Assembly: GCA_025153755.1 (NCBI GenBank)
Contig: JAOALD010000003.1
Location: 310,001 to 374,000, forward strand
DNA: 64,000 nucleotides
Direction: 5' to 3'
DNA from: SAR92 clade bacterium H921
Lineage (GTDB): Bacteria > Pseudomonadota > Gammaproteobacteria > Pseudomonadales > Porticoccaceae
The notes beneath the pieces were generated by a model. That model was not told the DNA's origin, did no database searches, and saw nothing but the letters and a program-made list of their open reading frames with translations. The position numbers were made by a program, and so were the translations under genes. Below are positions 28,006-37,636 of this stretch, in pieces. How positions within the stretch are numbered: the first letter of the stretch is position 1; each line of letters begins with the position of its first letter.

Positions 28006-28887
28006 TTAAATTAGCGCTGTATCTTTAAGAGCAGTAATCACCTGCTCCCTATAATGCTCCGAAAGCGTGGTCATGGGCAGTCGAAGGGAATTATCCATTA
28101 ATCCAAGCTGGCTTACAGCAAACTTAACAGGAATTGGATTAGCCTCTACAAACATCGCATCATGCACAGCCAACAATTTTCTATCTAAGGCCTGCGCACT
28201 GGCAGTGTCCCCCTGTAATGCCGCAGCACACATTTCAGACATCAACTTTGGAGCTACGTTTGCTGTCACTGATATATCACCTTTGCCGCCAAGTAACATC
28301 AAGCCGCATGCGGTGTGGTCATCTCCGGAATAAACTGCAAAATCAATTGGGCATCGAGCAATAAGCTGCTCTGCTCGCCCTAAATCACCAGTGGCATCTT
28401 TGATTCCTACAATGTTATCGATCGCACTGAGTTTTAGCACCGTTTCCAAGTTCATATCACAGGCTGTGCGGCCCGGAACATTGTATAGGATTTGGTCGAT
28501 AGCCACTGCTTCTGCAATAGCCCTATGATGCAGATATAGCCCTTCTTGGGTTGGTTTGTTGTAATAGGGTGTCACTAAAAGGCAGGCATCTGCTCCAGCT
28601 TCTTTGGCCGCTTTAGTCAGCACGATTGCTTCTCGAGTACTGTTAGCCCCAGTACCTGCAATGACAGGAATGCGTCCGGCAGCCTGCTTTACCACAGCTC
28701 TAATAACTGCACTGTGCTCAGACACACTGAGGGTTGCTGATTCCCCAGTAGTACCCACGGCAACAATGCTATCGGTACCCTGCGCTATATGCCATTCGAC
28801 AAGGCCGCTTAGGGCTTCCCAGTCGACCTCAAGCGACTCGGTATGCATTGGCGTAACCAGTGCAACAATACTTCCAGTAATCATCAT
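28006..28887 (-). CDS. dapA: 4-hydroxy-tetrahydrodipicolinate synthase
   Basis: DapA condenses pyruvate and aspartate semialdehyde, the first committed step to diaminopimelate and lysine. The 293 residues match the E. coli enzyme (292). Conserved elements are VGTTGESATLS (about 43-53), the Tyr in VTPYYNKPTQEG (about 105-116), YNVPGRTACD (about 134-143), and the Schiff-base Lys in VGIKDATGD (about 159-167). AGGGAAG precedes the ATG. It heads the dapA-bamC-MBL operon and lies 209 bases from the acyltransferase gene upstream on the same strand. Confidence 0.97.
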   Translation of the reverse strand: MMITGSIVALVTPMHTESLEVDWEALSGLVEWHIAQGTDSIVAVGTTGESATLSVSEHSAVIRAVVKQAAGRIPVIAGTGANSTREAIVLTKAAKEAGADACLLVTPYYNKPTQEGLYLHHRAIAEAVAIDQILYNVPGRTACDMNLETVLKLSAIDNIVGIKDATGDLGRAEQLIARCPIDFAVYSGDDHTACGLMLLGGKGDISVTANVAPKLMSEMCAAALQGDTASAQALDRKLLAVHDAMFVEANPIPVKFAVSQLGLMDNSLRLPMTTLSEHYREQVITALKDTALI

Positions 28888-29096
28888 TTAACTACTTCCC
28901 TACCTTTGCTTATTCTCGCTAAAGTTTTATTGCTAAGCCTGTACTTACTAAGCCTTGCCAGCACGTTATTCATCATCAATGTTGGCGATCAAAAGATCCA
29001 TAAGTAGTTACTGTGTGCAGCTACCTTTCTGCCGTTTATAACAGAGACGGCCAATGGTACTGATGGGCTCTTGGCGGCACAAGTGAAACCTTAGTC

Positions 29097-30059
29097 TCAG
29101 GCGGCTTTGCGTCGTCTTTTCTTTCGCGCTGGCAGATTGTAGAGATCCGCCTCACCCTCAGGGCGATTTTTAAACCGTCTATGGACCCACAGATATTGGT
29201 CTGGTTGCAGCAGAACCAAGTCTTCAATCAGCTTGTTGATTCTACTGGTATCAACAAAATCATCTCCTACTGGGAAGTCCTCAAGTGCTGGATAGACAGT
29301 AATCTTGTAGCCTTGGGCACCGGGCAATCTGACATGGCTAAATGGCACTACTGCCGCGCCAGTTTTTTCTGCAAAGCGCGCAGTGGCATATACGGTTGCC
29401 GCTTGAATACCAAAAAATGGCACGAAGAGCCCTTGGCCAAGACCATAGTCCTGATCTGGTCCGTACCAGAGGGACCGACCATTTTTCAATGCCTTCATAG
29501 TTCCACGCACATCTCTGCGTTCAAATACCATACCCTCACCTAGACCCTGCTTAAGTCGCCCGCGGGCCTGCAAAAAGTCATATACTGGATTGCCATGGGC
29601 ACGGTACATGCCGTCCATTTGGAATACCGACGAAATACCGGCCGTACCTATCTCCAAGGTAGTGTAATGGATACCCAGTAACATCACTCCGCGATCTTTT
29701 ATGGCGCTAAGATTTTCAAGCCCCTCAAATTGCAGAAGGTTGGCGAAACGTTTTTTCGACCACCACCAAGCAATACCGACCTCCATCACAGCCATGCCGA
29801 TACTGATAAAGTTAGCTCTGAGCATAGCCCTATTTTCCGCCGCGCTCTGGTTGGGGAAGCACAGCTCAATATTGCGTTTTGCTATAGTCTTGCGGCGACT
29901 GGGAAATCTGTATACCAGCAGACCTAGGCCCGATCCCATCGCTAGCAAAATTGGATATGGCAGCATAGTTATAGCCCGCCATAAACCAAAGCCCAACCAA
30001 ACTAGCCAGTGACGTGGGTGGAGCAATGTAGATTTAAACTGAGTACCTTTGGAGCTCAT
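29097..30059 (-). CDS. lysophospholipid/lipid A acyltransferase, LpxL family
   Basis: This 320-residue enzyme belongs to the lipid A late acyltransferases (HtrB/LpxL and LpxM). It has an N-terminal membrane anchor (about 20-50), the catalytic HxxxxE motif in GIHYTTLEIG (His at about 130), and a second block RRDVRGTMKALKNG near 175-190 and WYGPDQDYG near 195. It transfers an acyl chain to Kdo2-lipid IVA or related lipids at the inner membrane. LpxL and LpxM cannot be told apart reliably here. The ATG follows AGGG and lies 11 bases after the fabV stop, so the two fatty-acid-linked genes form an operon. Confidence 0.9.
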   Translation of the reverse strand: MSSKGTQFKSTLLHPRHWLVWLGFGLWRAITMLPYPILLAMGSGLGLLVYRFPSRRKTIAKRNIELCFPNQSAAENRAMLRANFISIGMAVMEVGIAWWWSKKRFANLLQFEGLENLSAIKDRGVMLLGIHYTTLEIGTAGISSVFQMDGMYRAHGNPVYDFLQARGRLKQGLGEGMVFERRDVRGTMKALKNGRSLWYGPDQDYGLGQGLFVPFFGIQAATVYATARFAEKTGAAVVPFSHVRLPGAQGYKITVYPALEDFPVGDDFVDTSRINKLIEDLVLLQPDQYLWVHRRFKNRPEGEADLYNLPARKKRRRKAA

Positions 30060-30070
30060 GTTGCTAAACC

Positions 30071-31258
30071 CTAGATCAAATTATTAATAGCAACTTCTGG
30101 ATTGACATCAGCCTGATAATCCACACCCTCGATATCAAATCCAAACAGGCGTAAAAACTCCTGTTTATAACCGACAAAATCTGTTGTTTGATGGAGGTTC
30201 TCAGTACTGATATTAGCCCATGCTTCGGCAACCTTGGCCTGAATCTCTGGACGCATCTCTAGCTCATCTACACGCAACCGTCCCTCTTCATCTTTCCTTG
30301 GAGTGTCGTTGTACAGACATTCCGTAAACAGCCTATAAAGTTGCTCAATACAGCCTTCGTGACTACCGTCAAGTTTCATTTCTTTGAATAGCATTGCCAA
30401 ATAAAGCGGCATAATGGGAATTGCAGAACTGGCCTGAGTAACCACCGCCTTAAGTACCGACACTCTCGCATCACCGCCTGAAGTCGCCAGTTTGTCACGA
30501 ATAGCCAGCACCTTTGTGTCTAAGTCTTTTTTGGCCTGACCAATGGTGCCATCCCAATATAGATCCCAAGTAATCCTCTCTCCAATGTATGTAAAGGCTG
30601 TGGTTTTAGCGCCCTCAGCTAATACCCCAGCTTCATCTAGAGCGTCTATCCACATCTGCCAATCTTCACCACCCATGACGGCAACTGTGTCAGCAATCTC
30701 CTGATTACTGGCCTCAGGAAGACTAAATTCCTGAATAGTTTCTTTGTCGGTGTTGATACCGCGCATGGTGATATCTTTGCCCACTGGTTTAAGTGTAGAG
30801 TTAAAAAGTTCACCAGTTTTTGGATGCTGGCGCCGAGGTGATGCGAGGCTATAGACCACCAGATCAACCTGACCTAAATCTTTTTTAATTGTATCTATAG
30901 TGCGCTGCTTTACATCATCAGAAAAAGCATCGCCATTGAGGCTTTTCGCATAAAGGCCATCTTGCTCGGCAAATTTGTGAAATGCGGCGCTGTTATACCA
31001 GCCGGCAGTGCCGGGCTTTGTCTCGGTACCCGGTTTCTCGAAAAATACCCCCAGTGTAGAGGCATTGCCACCAAATGCAGCTGTGATGCGGGCTGCCAGG
31101 CCATAACCAGTGGATGATCCAATAACAAGTACCCGCTTAGGAGCATCTATAGGGCCCTGAGCTTTAATATAATCAATTTGGTTCTTAACATTGATCTCGC
31201 AACCAGTTGGATGCGTGGTAATACACATAAAGCCGCGAACGCGAGGCTTAATAATCAT
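30071..31258 (-). CDS. fabV: trans-2-enoyl-CoA/ACP reductase FabV
   Basis: FabV carries out the NADH-dependent reduction of enoyl-ACP that closes each fatty-acid elongation cycle and is naturally less sensitive to triclosan than FabI. With the ATG at 31258 the protein has 395 residues, the family length, and begins [12 protein letters not shown] as usual. The frame remains open for 64 more codons upstream, but this overlaps the divergent GNAT promoter and encodes nothing family-like. The dinucleotide site is [13 protein letters not shown] (about 44-56), and the active-site Tyr-x8-Lys is [10 protein letters not shown] (about 233-242). GGAGA precedes the chosen ATG. Confidence 0.95.
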   Translation of the reverse strand: MIIKPRVRGFMCITTHPTGCEINVKNQIDYIKAQGPIDAPKRVLVIGSSTGYGLAARITAAFGGNASTLGVFFEKPGTETKPGTAGWYNSAAFHKFAEQDGLYAKSLNGDAFSDDVKQRTIDTIKKDLGQVDLVVYSLASPRRQHPKTGELFNSTLKPVGKDITMRGINTDKETIQEFSLPEASNQEIADTVAVMGGEDWQMWIDALDEAGVLAEGAKTTAFTYIGERITWDLYWDGTIGQAKKDLDTKVLAIRDKLATSGGDARVSVLKAVVTQASSAIPIMPLYLAMLFKEMKLDGSHEGCIEQLYRLFTECLYNDTPRKDEEGRLRVDELEMRPEIQAKVAEAWANISTENLHQTTDFVGYKQEFLRLFGFDIEGVDYQADVNPEVAINNLI

Positions 31259-31419
31259 GCTGTTGTCTCCATACTTTAGGTGAGTGGCAGGCGCCAAAAT
31301 GTCAACGGCAATGATACAGTAATGCCCCTGCTCTAGTAAGCTTTGTTCAGGACATAAATCCCCGCCAATGCTATGCTGTAGCAAATAGCAGGCAGCAACT
31401 AAAATAATCAGGCCGTTTA

Positions 31420-32505
31420 ATGTCTCAACCGAAATATCTTTCCTACCCATTTATGCGGTCAGAGTTTCTGCAAGCGCTGGAAACGAGTAAAAGTGCCTCG
31501 CAGCAGTCTGGCTGGCAGCCTATTCATCTGGCTCTTAACGATGCCGACCAAGCGGGCTTTATGCCCCTGTATCTGAAAGATCACTCTATGGGAGAGTATG
31601 TTTTTGATCACTCATGGGCCAATGCCTACCATGAAAATGGCCTTGAGTATTTCCCCAAATTAGTGACCGCAATTCCCTTTACACCCTCAACTGGCCCCCG
31701 CATTCGTGGTATCCAACAGCTCGACCAAACTCATTGCATGCAACTCTTTGATGAGGTTCTTAGTGTTGCCGATGAGACCCAAGCCTCTAGCTGGCATATG
31801 CTTTTTCCACAGGCCCGTGAATTAGAGTTGTTTGCGGATCCAAGACTTTTGCAAAGAAGTGGCGTGCAATACCATTGGTACAATCATGGCTATAACAGTT
31901 TTGATGACTTTCTGGCACGCATGAACTCCCGCAAACGAAAAATGGTACGCAAAGAAAGGGCAGAAATCAGTCGGCAAAATATCTCTGTCGATGTACTTGT
32001 CGGTGCTGAGATCGACGAGTCTATATGGGCACTATTTTATCAGCTCTATGAACGCACCTACGCTAAGCGCAATGGAACTAGAGGGTATTTAACTCGGTCT
32101 TTTTTTAACGGGATTAGCAACTCAATGCCCGAGCAAATCGCAATGGCCGTGGCCAGTCAAGATGGGCGTGCGATTGCCTGCGCACTCTACTTTTTTGATA
32201 GTGAAACATTGTATGGACGCTACTGGGGTAGTGTTGCTGAATTTTCCTATCTACATTTTGAGCTATGTTATTATCGCGGCATAGAGTTTGCGATCGAGAG
32301 AGGGTTGCAGCGTTATGATGCAGGCGCTCAAGGAGAGCATAAGTTGATGCGTGGTTTTGAGCCTATTGAGACTCATTCATTACACTGGATAAGACACCCA
32401 CAGTTCAGGGATGCCATTGCCGAGTTTTTAGGCCGAGAGCAACGAGCAATTGCCGATCATATCCAGCAAGCAGAGGCCCTACTACCTTTTAAAAAGGCTC
32501 AGTAG
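31420..32505 (+). CDS. GNAT-fold protein of the COG3146/FemAB-like group
   Basis: A 361-residue protein of the DUF482 (COG3146) type, predicted to have an acyltransferase fold related to FemAB/GNAT enzymes. Conserved-looking stretches include [20 protein letters not shown] (about 44-63), the [13 protein letters not shown] basic helix (about 170-182), and the C-terminal [20 protein letters not shown] (about 285-304) followed by [11 protein letters not shown]. The substrate is unknown. It is transcribed divergently from fabV with 161 bases between the starts. Confidence 0.82.
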   Translation: MSQPKYLSYPFMRSEFLQALETSKSASQQSGWQPIHLALNDADQAGFMPLYLKDHSMGEYVFDHSWANAYHENGLEYFPKLVTAIPFTPSTGPRIRGIQQLDQTHCMQLFDEVLSVADETQASSWHMLFPQARELELFADPRLLQRSGVQYHWYNHGYNSFDDFLARMNSRKRKMVRKERAEISRQNISVDVLVGAEIDESIWALFYQLYERTYAKRNGTRGYLTRSFFNGISNSMPEQIAMAVASQDGRAIACALYFFDSETLYGRYWGSVAEFSYLHFELCYYRGIEFAIERGLQRYDAGAQGEHKLMRGFEPIETHSLHWIRHPQFRDAIAEFLGREQRAIADHIQQAEALLPFKKAQ

Positions 32506-32510
32506 AGGAA

Positions 32511-32957
32511 CTACCAAGCACCAATATTTGGCATAGAAGCCCAGGGCTCCATGACCGGCAGGGCTTTACCCTGCTGCAATAGTTCTATGGAAATGTTGTC
32601 CGGCGAACGAACAAATGCCATATGGCCATCTCTTGGCGGCCGATTAATTTCTACGCCCGCCTTCACCAGTTGTTCACAAACGGCATAGATATTATCCACC
32701 CTGTAGGCCAGATGGCCGAAGTTGCGGCCGCCATCGTACTGTTCTGGGTCCCAGTTATAGGTCAATTCAATCATCGGAGCGCTATCGTTTTGGGCAGCCT
32801 CTAGATCGTCTGCCGTAGCAAGAAATATCAGGGTAAAGCGCCCTGACTCACTCTCTTTTCTAAATACCTCAACAAGACCCAACCCATCACAGTAGAACGC
32901 CAGTGATTTCTCAAGGTTCGTTACTCGAACCATACTGTGTAAATACTGGAGACCCAT
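32511..32957 (-). CDS. gloA: lactoylglutathione lyase (glyoxalase I family)
   Basis: Glyoxalase I isomerises the hemithioacetal of methylglyoxal and glutathione to S-lactoylglutathione. The 148-residue VOC-fold protein shows metal ligands in the expected order: His7 (YLHSMVRV), Glu in PMIELTYNW (about 65), His in FGHLAYRV (about 81), and Glu in ISIELLQ (about 129). The ATG follows GAGG with a seven-base spacer. It lies 38 bases downstream of aceF on the same strand and may be co-transcribed, which would link methylglyoxal detoxification to pyruvate metabolism. Confidence 0.88.
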   Translation of the reverse strand: MGLQYLHSMVRVTNLEKSLAFYCDGLGLVEVFRKESESGRFTLIFLATADDLEAAQNDSAPMIELTYNWDPEQYDGGRNFGHLAYRVDNIYAVCEQLVKAGVEINRPPRDGHMAFVRSPDNISIELLQQGKALPVMEPWASMPNIGAW

Positions 32958-32995
32958 ATTATTACCTCAACCTAGAGCTATGTTACTACTGAGCA

Positions 32996-34666
32996 CTATA
33001 ACGCTAGATACCGTATATCGCCGAGTAGTTTGACTAAATGAGTCATAAAGCGACCTGCATCACCGCCATTAATCACTCTATGGTCATAGGATAGGCACAG
33101 AGGCAGCATGAGCCGCGGCGCGAAATCGCTGCCGTTCCATACCGGTTTTATTTGAGATTTTGAAACACCCAAAATACCCACCTCAGGCGAATTAACAATC
33201 GGCGTAAAGCCAGTGCCACCTATAGCGCCCAGACTAGAGAGGGTAAAACAGCCTCCCTGCATGTCCACGGGCTTTAGCTTACCGTCACGCGCCAGGCCAG
33301 CAAGAGCCATGATATCCTCAGATATTTCCCAGATACCTTTTTCGTTAGCATCCTTAATTACTGGGACAACTAAACCTCGCGGCGTGTCTACCGCCATACC
33401 AATATTAATGTAGTGTTTTTGGATATAGTGTTCGCCATCTCCAGCTAGTGAGCGATTAAACTCAGGATTAGCATAGAGCGATGCCGCAATAGCCTTGACC
33501 AAAAAAGCCACTGGCGTCACTCGAATGCCACGCTTTTCACTCTCAGCTTTAAGCGACTTGCGGAAGTCTTCAAGCTCGGTAATGTCGGCATCATCGAACT
33601 GGGTTACATGAGGAACATTGAGCCAATTACGCTGCATATTATTGGCGGTTAGCTTTTGAATCTTGCTCAATTTGACTGACTCAATGTCACCAAACTGGCT
33701 AAAATCGATGGCCGGCACAGCTGGAATACCTGACCCGGAGGCCATAGAGCCCGAACTACTGGACGAATGATTTAACGCCTTCTTTACATACTCATTGACA
33801 TCGTCTTTTTGAATGCGACCGCGGGGTCCAGTACCAGCGACATTAGCTAGATCAACGCCCAGCTCTCTAGCCAACATACGCACAGCCGGCCCTGCATAGA
33901 TAGTATTTGTATCTGAACTCTCCGTGTCAGTAGCAGAGGTCGCAGTAACATTGACAGCTGGCTCCGCGTCAGTAGCAGTAACTTCAGAGAGTACCTCTGT
34001 TGGAGCTGGAGCAACAGCAGATTCTAGCACCACAGGTTCGTTGATTTCAGATGTGGTGTCCCTGCCGATCGCAGCACCAGCTACCTGTAAAATCGCCACC
34101 TGGCCACCGGTACTTAATTTATCACCCTCTGCAGCAAGAATATTGATCACTGTGCCGGAGTGGGAGGATGGCACATCCATCGTTGCCTTGTCCGACTCGA
34201 GTACAATTAATGTATCGCCCTCTTCGATCTGATCACCAATGGCGACAGAAATCTCAATGACATCAATTTCCTCATCACTGCCGATGTCTGGCACCACAAT
34301 AAGCTGTTCAGATGATGCTTCTGATTGGGTAGCAACAGCCGACTCTGCTATCTGAGCAACAGGTTCAACCTCCTTTTCAGCCTCAACCTCTGCTTCGGCC
34401 TCCGGGTCTGCAGACTCCGCAATCTCATGTGTGATCTCTAACTCGGCAATGCTATCACCAACTTTTACCGTATCGCCGTCTGCTACAAGATACTTCACAA
34501 GGGTGCCTGCGTAAGGGCTAGGCACGTCCATTGTAGCCTTGTCAGATTCCAAGACTAACAGGGAGTCCTCCAGTTCTACTGCATCACCTGGGGTCACATT
34601 TAACTCAATAACATCGACACTCTCTGCACCACCAAGATCTGGTACTGTTACGATTTGTATTGCCAC
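32996..34666 (-). CDS. aceF: dihydrolipoyl acetyltransferase, PDH E2
   Basis: E2 moves the acetyl group from E1 to CoA in the pyruvate dehydrogenase complex. The 556 residues contain two lipoyl domains (about 1-75 and 119-195), each with the lipoyl Lys in ESDKATMDVP, an acidic and Ala-rich linker, a peripheral subunit-binding domain (about 256-292, AGPAVRMLARELGVD), and the C-terminal catalytic domain (about 330-556). The active-site motif reads DHRVINGGDAGRF, with Asn where E. coli has Asp. As I recall, the Azotobacter vinelandii enzyme also has Asn there. The GTG start follows AAGGA. It lies 62 bases after aceE. No lpdA follows. Confidence 0.96.
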   Translation of the reverse strand: MAIQIVTVPDLGGAESVDVIELNVTPGDAVELEDSLLVLESDKATMDVPSPYAGTLVKYLVADGDTVKVGDSIAELEITHEIAESADPEAEAEVEAEKEVEPVAQIAESAVATQSEASSEQLIVVPDIGSDEEIDVIEISVAIGDQIEEGDTLIVLESDKATMDVPSSHSGTVINILAAEGDKLSTGGQVAILQVAGAAIGRDTTSEINEPVVLESAVAPAPTEVLSEVTATDAEPAVNVTATSATDTESSDTNTIYAGPAVRMLARELGVDLANVAGTGPRGRIQKDDVNEYVKKALNHSSSSSGSMASGSGIPAVPAIDFSQFGDIESVKLSKIQKLTANNMQRNWLNVPHVTQFDDADITELEDFRKSLKAESEKRGIRVTPVAFLVKAIAASLYANPEFNRSLAGDGEHYIQKHYINIGMAVDTPRGLVVPVIKDANEKGIWEISEDIMALAGLARDGKLKPVDMQGGCFTLSSLGAIGGTGFTPIVNSPEVGILGVSKSQIKPVWNGSDFAPRLMLPLCLSYDHRVINGGDAGRFMTHLVKLLGDIRYLAL

Positions 34667-34728
34667 TTTTTATCCTTATTGTAGTTACTTAAACCAATAC
34701 TTTACCTACTATCTAAAAAAGACCTAGC

Positions 34729-37386
34729 TCACAGGTATAGCGGGTTCGCCTTTTCCGGATCTATCCCGAAGGCCTCAATAGCACCAGCGACCACGGAGGC
34801 TTTAATTTCTCCCTGATCGGCCAAAGCTTTAAGTGCCGCCACTGCAATAAAATAGCGGTCTACTTCAAAGAAATGACGCAGTGCCGCACGGCTGTCACTT
34901 CGACCAAACCCATCGGTGCCAAGCACAGTCATAGGACTGACTATATAACTACGCATCTGCTCCGCATAGTTTTTCATATAATCAGTTGCGACCACAACTG
35001 GAGCGCTGCTACCTGCCAATTGTTCCGCAATATAAGACTGTTTGGGCTTTTTGGTCGGATGTAATAGATTCCAACGGTCGACAGCCTGCCCCTCGCGCAC
35101 CAGCTCATTGACACTGGTCAGACTCCATATATCAGTATTTACCTGGTAGTCCCGATGAAGAATTTCAGCCGCCGCTATGACTTCATTAAGAATAGTGCCC
35201 GCCCCCATCAAAGTCACACTGGGAGCTTTTGAAGCCGCCTTACTAGCCGTCGCCGGCAGCCTATACATCCCTTTGATAATGCCCTCTTCTGCGCCCTCAG
35301 GAAGTTCTGGCTGAACATAGTTTTCGTTCATAGTGGTAAGGTAGTAGAAGCAGTTTTCTTTATCTTCAAACATACGCTTGATACCGTCTTGAATAATCAC
35401 CGCCAGCTCATAACTATAGGCCGCATCGTAGCTCTTACAATTAGGAATGGTATTGGCAAGAATCAGACTGTGGCCATCTTGGTGCTGCAACCCTTCACCA
35501 TTGAGGGTGGTTCGGCCAGCAGTTGCACCAATCAAAAAGCCTCGCGCCTGGCTATCGCCAGAGGCCCAAGCCAAATCGCCAATACGCTGAAAACCAAACA
35601 TAGAGTAAAAAACGTAAAACGGAATCATTGGGCAGGCACTGGTACTGTAGGCGGTGGCCAGAGCCAACCAAGCGGACATAGCGCCAGCCTCGTTAATACC
35701 CTCTTCGAGAATAACGCCCTTTTTATCTTCTTTGTAATACATAATTTGCTGATGGTCATGGGGCACATACTGTTGGCCAGCAGAGGTATAGATCCCCAAC
35801 TGACGGAACATACCTTCCATACCAAATGTACGAGCCTCGTCAGGAACAATTGGTACCACTGACTGACCAATATTTTTATCTTTAACGAGAGTCGACAGCA
35901 CTCGAACAAAAGCCATGGTAGTAGAAATCTCTCGCTTACCACTGCTCTCCAACTGCTTTTTAAAGGCGCTCAGAGGCGGTGCTATCATGGGTTCGAAATG
36001 ATGCTTTCGCGCTGGTAATGGTCCACCTAATGCATCTCTGCGACGTTTCATGTAAGTGAGTTCTGGGCTATCTTCCGCCGGACGATAGTAGGGAACATCA
36101 CCAAGCTCATCGTCCGATATGGGGAGACCAAAGCGGTCACGGAATTTACGCAGGTTATCCATATCCAGCTTTTTGACCGAATGGGTGTCGTTAGCAGATT
36201 GATCCTCGCCAAGACCATAACCCTTAACCGTATGCGCAAGAATTACGGTTGGCTTGCCTTTACTGGCGACAGCTTCAGAGTAAGCAGCATAGACCTTATA
36301 GGGATCATGACCACCGCGGTTGAGCGCCATAATCTGCTCGTCGGTCATATCTTTTACCAGCTCAAGCAGCTCTGGATACTTACCAAAGAAATGCTCGCGA
36401 GTATAACCACCGCCGTTGTATTTATAATTCTGTAATTCGCCGTCACAGACTTCATTCATGCGTTTAATAAGCATACCGCTTTTATCTTTTTCAAGCAGTG
36501 CATCCCAATGACGACCCCATACAACCTTGATAACATTCCAACCAGCTCCGCGGAAAGCCCCCTCGAGTTCCTGCATAATTTTGCCATTACCACGCACTGG
36601 GCCATCGAGTCGCTGAAGATTACAGTTAATCACGAAGATAAGGTTTTCCAGACCCTCGCGACCGGCTAGCGAAATCGCACCCAAGCTCTCTGGCTCGTCA
36701 CATTCGCCGTCACCTAAAAATGCCCAGACCTTTCTATCGCCACGAGCAACCATGCCTCGTGCCGACAAATAGCGCATTATGTGAGCCTGATAAATAGCCT
36801 GAATAGGACCAAGCCCCATTGATACAGTAGGGAACTGCCAATAGTCCGGCATTAACCAGGGGTGCGGATATGAAGACAGGCCGGTTCCATCGACTTCGCG
36901 ACGAAATTTATCCAGCTGCTCCTCACTTAGTCGACCCTCAAGAAATGAACGTGCGTACATACCCGGTGCACTGTGGCCTTGGAAGAACACTAGGTCACCC
37001 AGGTTATCGCCATCGTTGCCGCGGAAAAAATAATTAAAACCTATATCGTAGAGCGTCGCAGCTGAAGAAAAACTGGCGATGTGTCCGCCAATACCCTCAC
37101 TTTGCTTATTTGCTCTCATAACCATAGCCAGCGCATTCCAACGCACTAACGAACGAATACGACGTTCCATGAACAAATCACCGGGCATGGCTTTCTCTCT
37201 ACTGACCGGAATAGTGTTACGAAAGGGGGTAGTAACCGACTGAGGTAACTGAATGCCCGTCTCAGCTGCATGTTCTTGCAACTGGCTTAGAATATAATTG
37301 GCTCTATCATCTCCTTGAGCACGACAGATTGAATCAAAGGCATCTAGCCATTCTTTAGTTTCAGTGGGGTCTAAATCCTGCGACAT
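34729..37386 (-). CDS. aceE: pyruvate dehydrogenase E1, homodimeric
   Basis: AceE is the thiamine-diphosphate-dependent E1 that decarboxylates pyruvate. The 885 residues match E. coli AceE (887). Recognisable blocks are HPWLMPDYWQFPTVSMGLGP (about 166-185), the ThDP signature from FLGDGECDEPES (about 227-238) to INCNLQRLDGPVRG (about 257-270), and the C-terminal TDGFGRSD (about 824-831). It is the first gene of the aceE-aceF(-gloA) unit. A 250-base region upstream carries two GntR-type palindromes, a likely regulation site. The start has only a weak ribosome binding site. Confidence 0.97.
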   Translation of the reverse strand: MSQDLDPTETKEWLDAFDSICRAQGDDRANYILSQLQEHAAETGIQLPQSVTTPFRNTIPVSREKAMPGDLFMERRIRSLVRWNALAMVMRANKQSEGIGGHIASFSSAATLYDIGFNYFFRGNDGDNLGDLVFFQGHSAPGMYARSFLEGRLSEEQLDKFRREVDGTGLSSYPHPWLMPDYWQFPTVSMGLGPIQAIYQAHIMRYLSARGMVARGDRKVWAFLGDGECDEPESLGAISLAGREGLENLIFVINCNLQRLDGPVRGNGKIMQELEGAFRGAGWNVIKVVWGRHWDALLEKDKSGMLIKRMNEVCDGELQNYKYNGGGYTREHFFGKYPELLELVKDMTDEQIMALNRGGHDPYKVYAAYSEAVASKGKPTVILAHTVKGYGLGEDQSANDTHSVKKLDMDNLRKFRDRFGLPISDDELGDVPYYRPAEDSPELTYMKRRRDALGGPLPARKHHFEPMIAPPLSAFKKQLESSGKREISTTMAFVRVLSTLVKDKNIGQSVVPIVPDEARTFGMEGMFRQLGIYTSAGQQYVPHDHQQIMYYKEDKKGVILEEGINEAGAMSAWLALATAYSTSACPMIPFYVFYSMFGFQRIGDLAWASGDSQARGFLIGATAGRTTLNGEGLQHQDGHSLILANTIPNCKSYDAAYSYELAVIIQDGIKRMFEDKENCFYYLTTMNENYVQPELPEGAEEGIIKGMYRLPATASKAASKAPSVTLMGAGTILNEVIAAAEILHRDYQVNTDIWSLTSVNELVREGQAVDRWNLLHPTKKPKQSYIAEQLAGSSAPVVVATDYMKNYAEQMRSYIVSPMTVLGTDGFGRSDSRAALRHFFEVDRYFIAVAALKALADQGEIKASVVAGAIEAFGIDPEKANPLYL

Positions 37387-37475
37387 GGGGCACCCGTAAA
37401 GTTAGTTAACTATATGGTTACTGGGTGCTTGCACTCACACCCAAAAGGCAACCTATTGAATGAGCGCGATTTTAA

Positions 37476-37490
37476 TGTAGTTAAACTACA
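37476..37490. promoter_or_regulatory. candidate GntR/PdhR-type operator, proximal
   Basis: A perfect 15-base palindrome TGTAGTTAAACTACA lies about 90 bases upstream of the aceE start. Its core TAGTTAAACTA fits the TnGTnnnACnA pattern recognised by FadR-subfamily GntR regulators such as PdhR. A second copy lies 120 bases further upstream. The identity of the regulator is an inference, since no such gene is in the window. Confidence 0.55.
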
Positions 37491-37599
37491 AAATCAACCA
37501 ATATAGGAGAGGATAACACAGCATCCATCACGAGAAATAAACGCCTATAAATGGATAAGATAACTGTTTTTAAACGATTTTTTAAATTTTTCTACAAGT

Positions 37600-37610
37600 T
37601 AGTTTAACTA
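37600..37610. promoter_or_regulatory. candidate GntR/PdhR-type operator, distal
   Basis: TAGTTTAACTA, with the flanking CA extending one arm, matches the same TnGTnnnACnA pattern as the proximal palindrome. On the aceE strand the two sites share TTGTAGTT(A/T)AACTA. It lies in the same intergenic region, 27 bases past the end of the M16 protease gene. Confidence 0.5.
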
Positions 37611-37636
37611 CAATAAAGTCAATTAATGCCTCTATA

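Noticed and set aside
29029-29053. Weak hairpin with arms GCCGT and ACGGC upstream of the acyltransferase stop
   Set aside because: Five-base stem with a long loop and no T run, so I do not call it a terminator.
31259-31450. 64-residue N-terminal extension of FabV
   Set aside because: It overlaps the divergent GNAT promoter and start, has no family similarity, and the ATG at 31258 has GGAGA upstream and the standard FabV N terminus.
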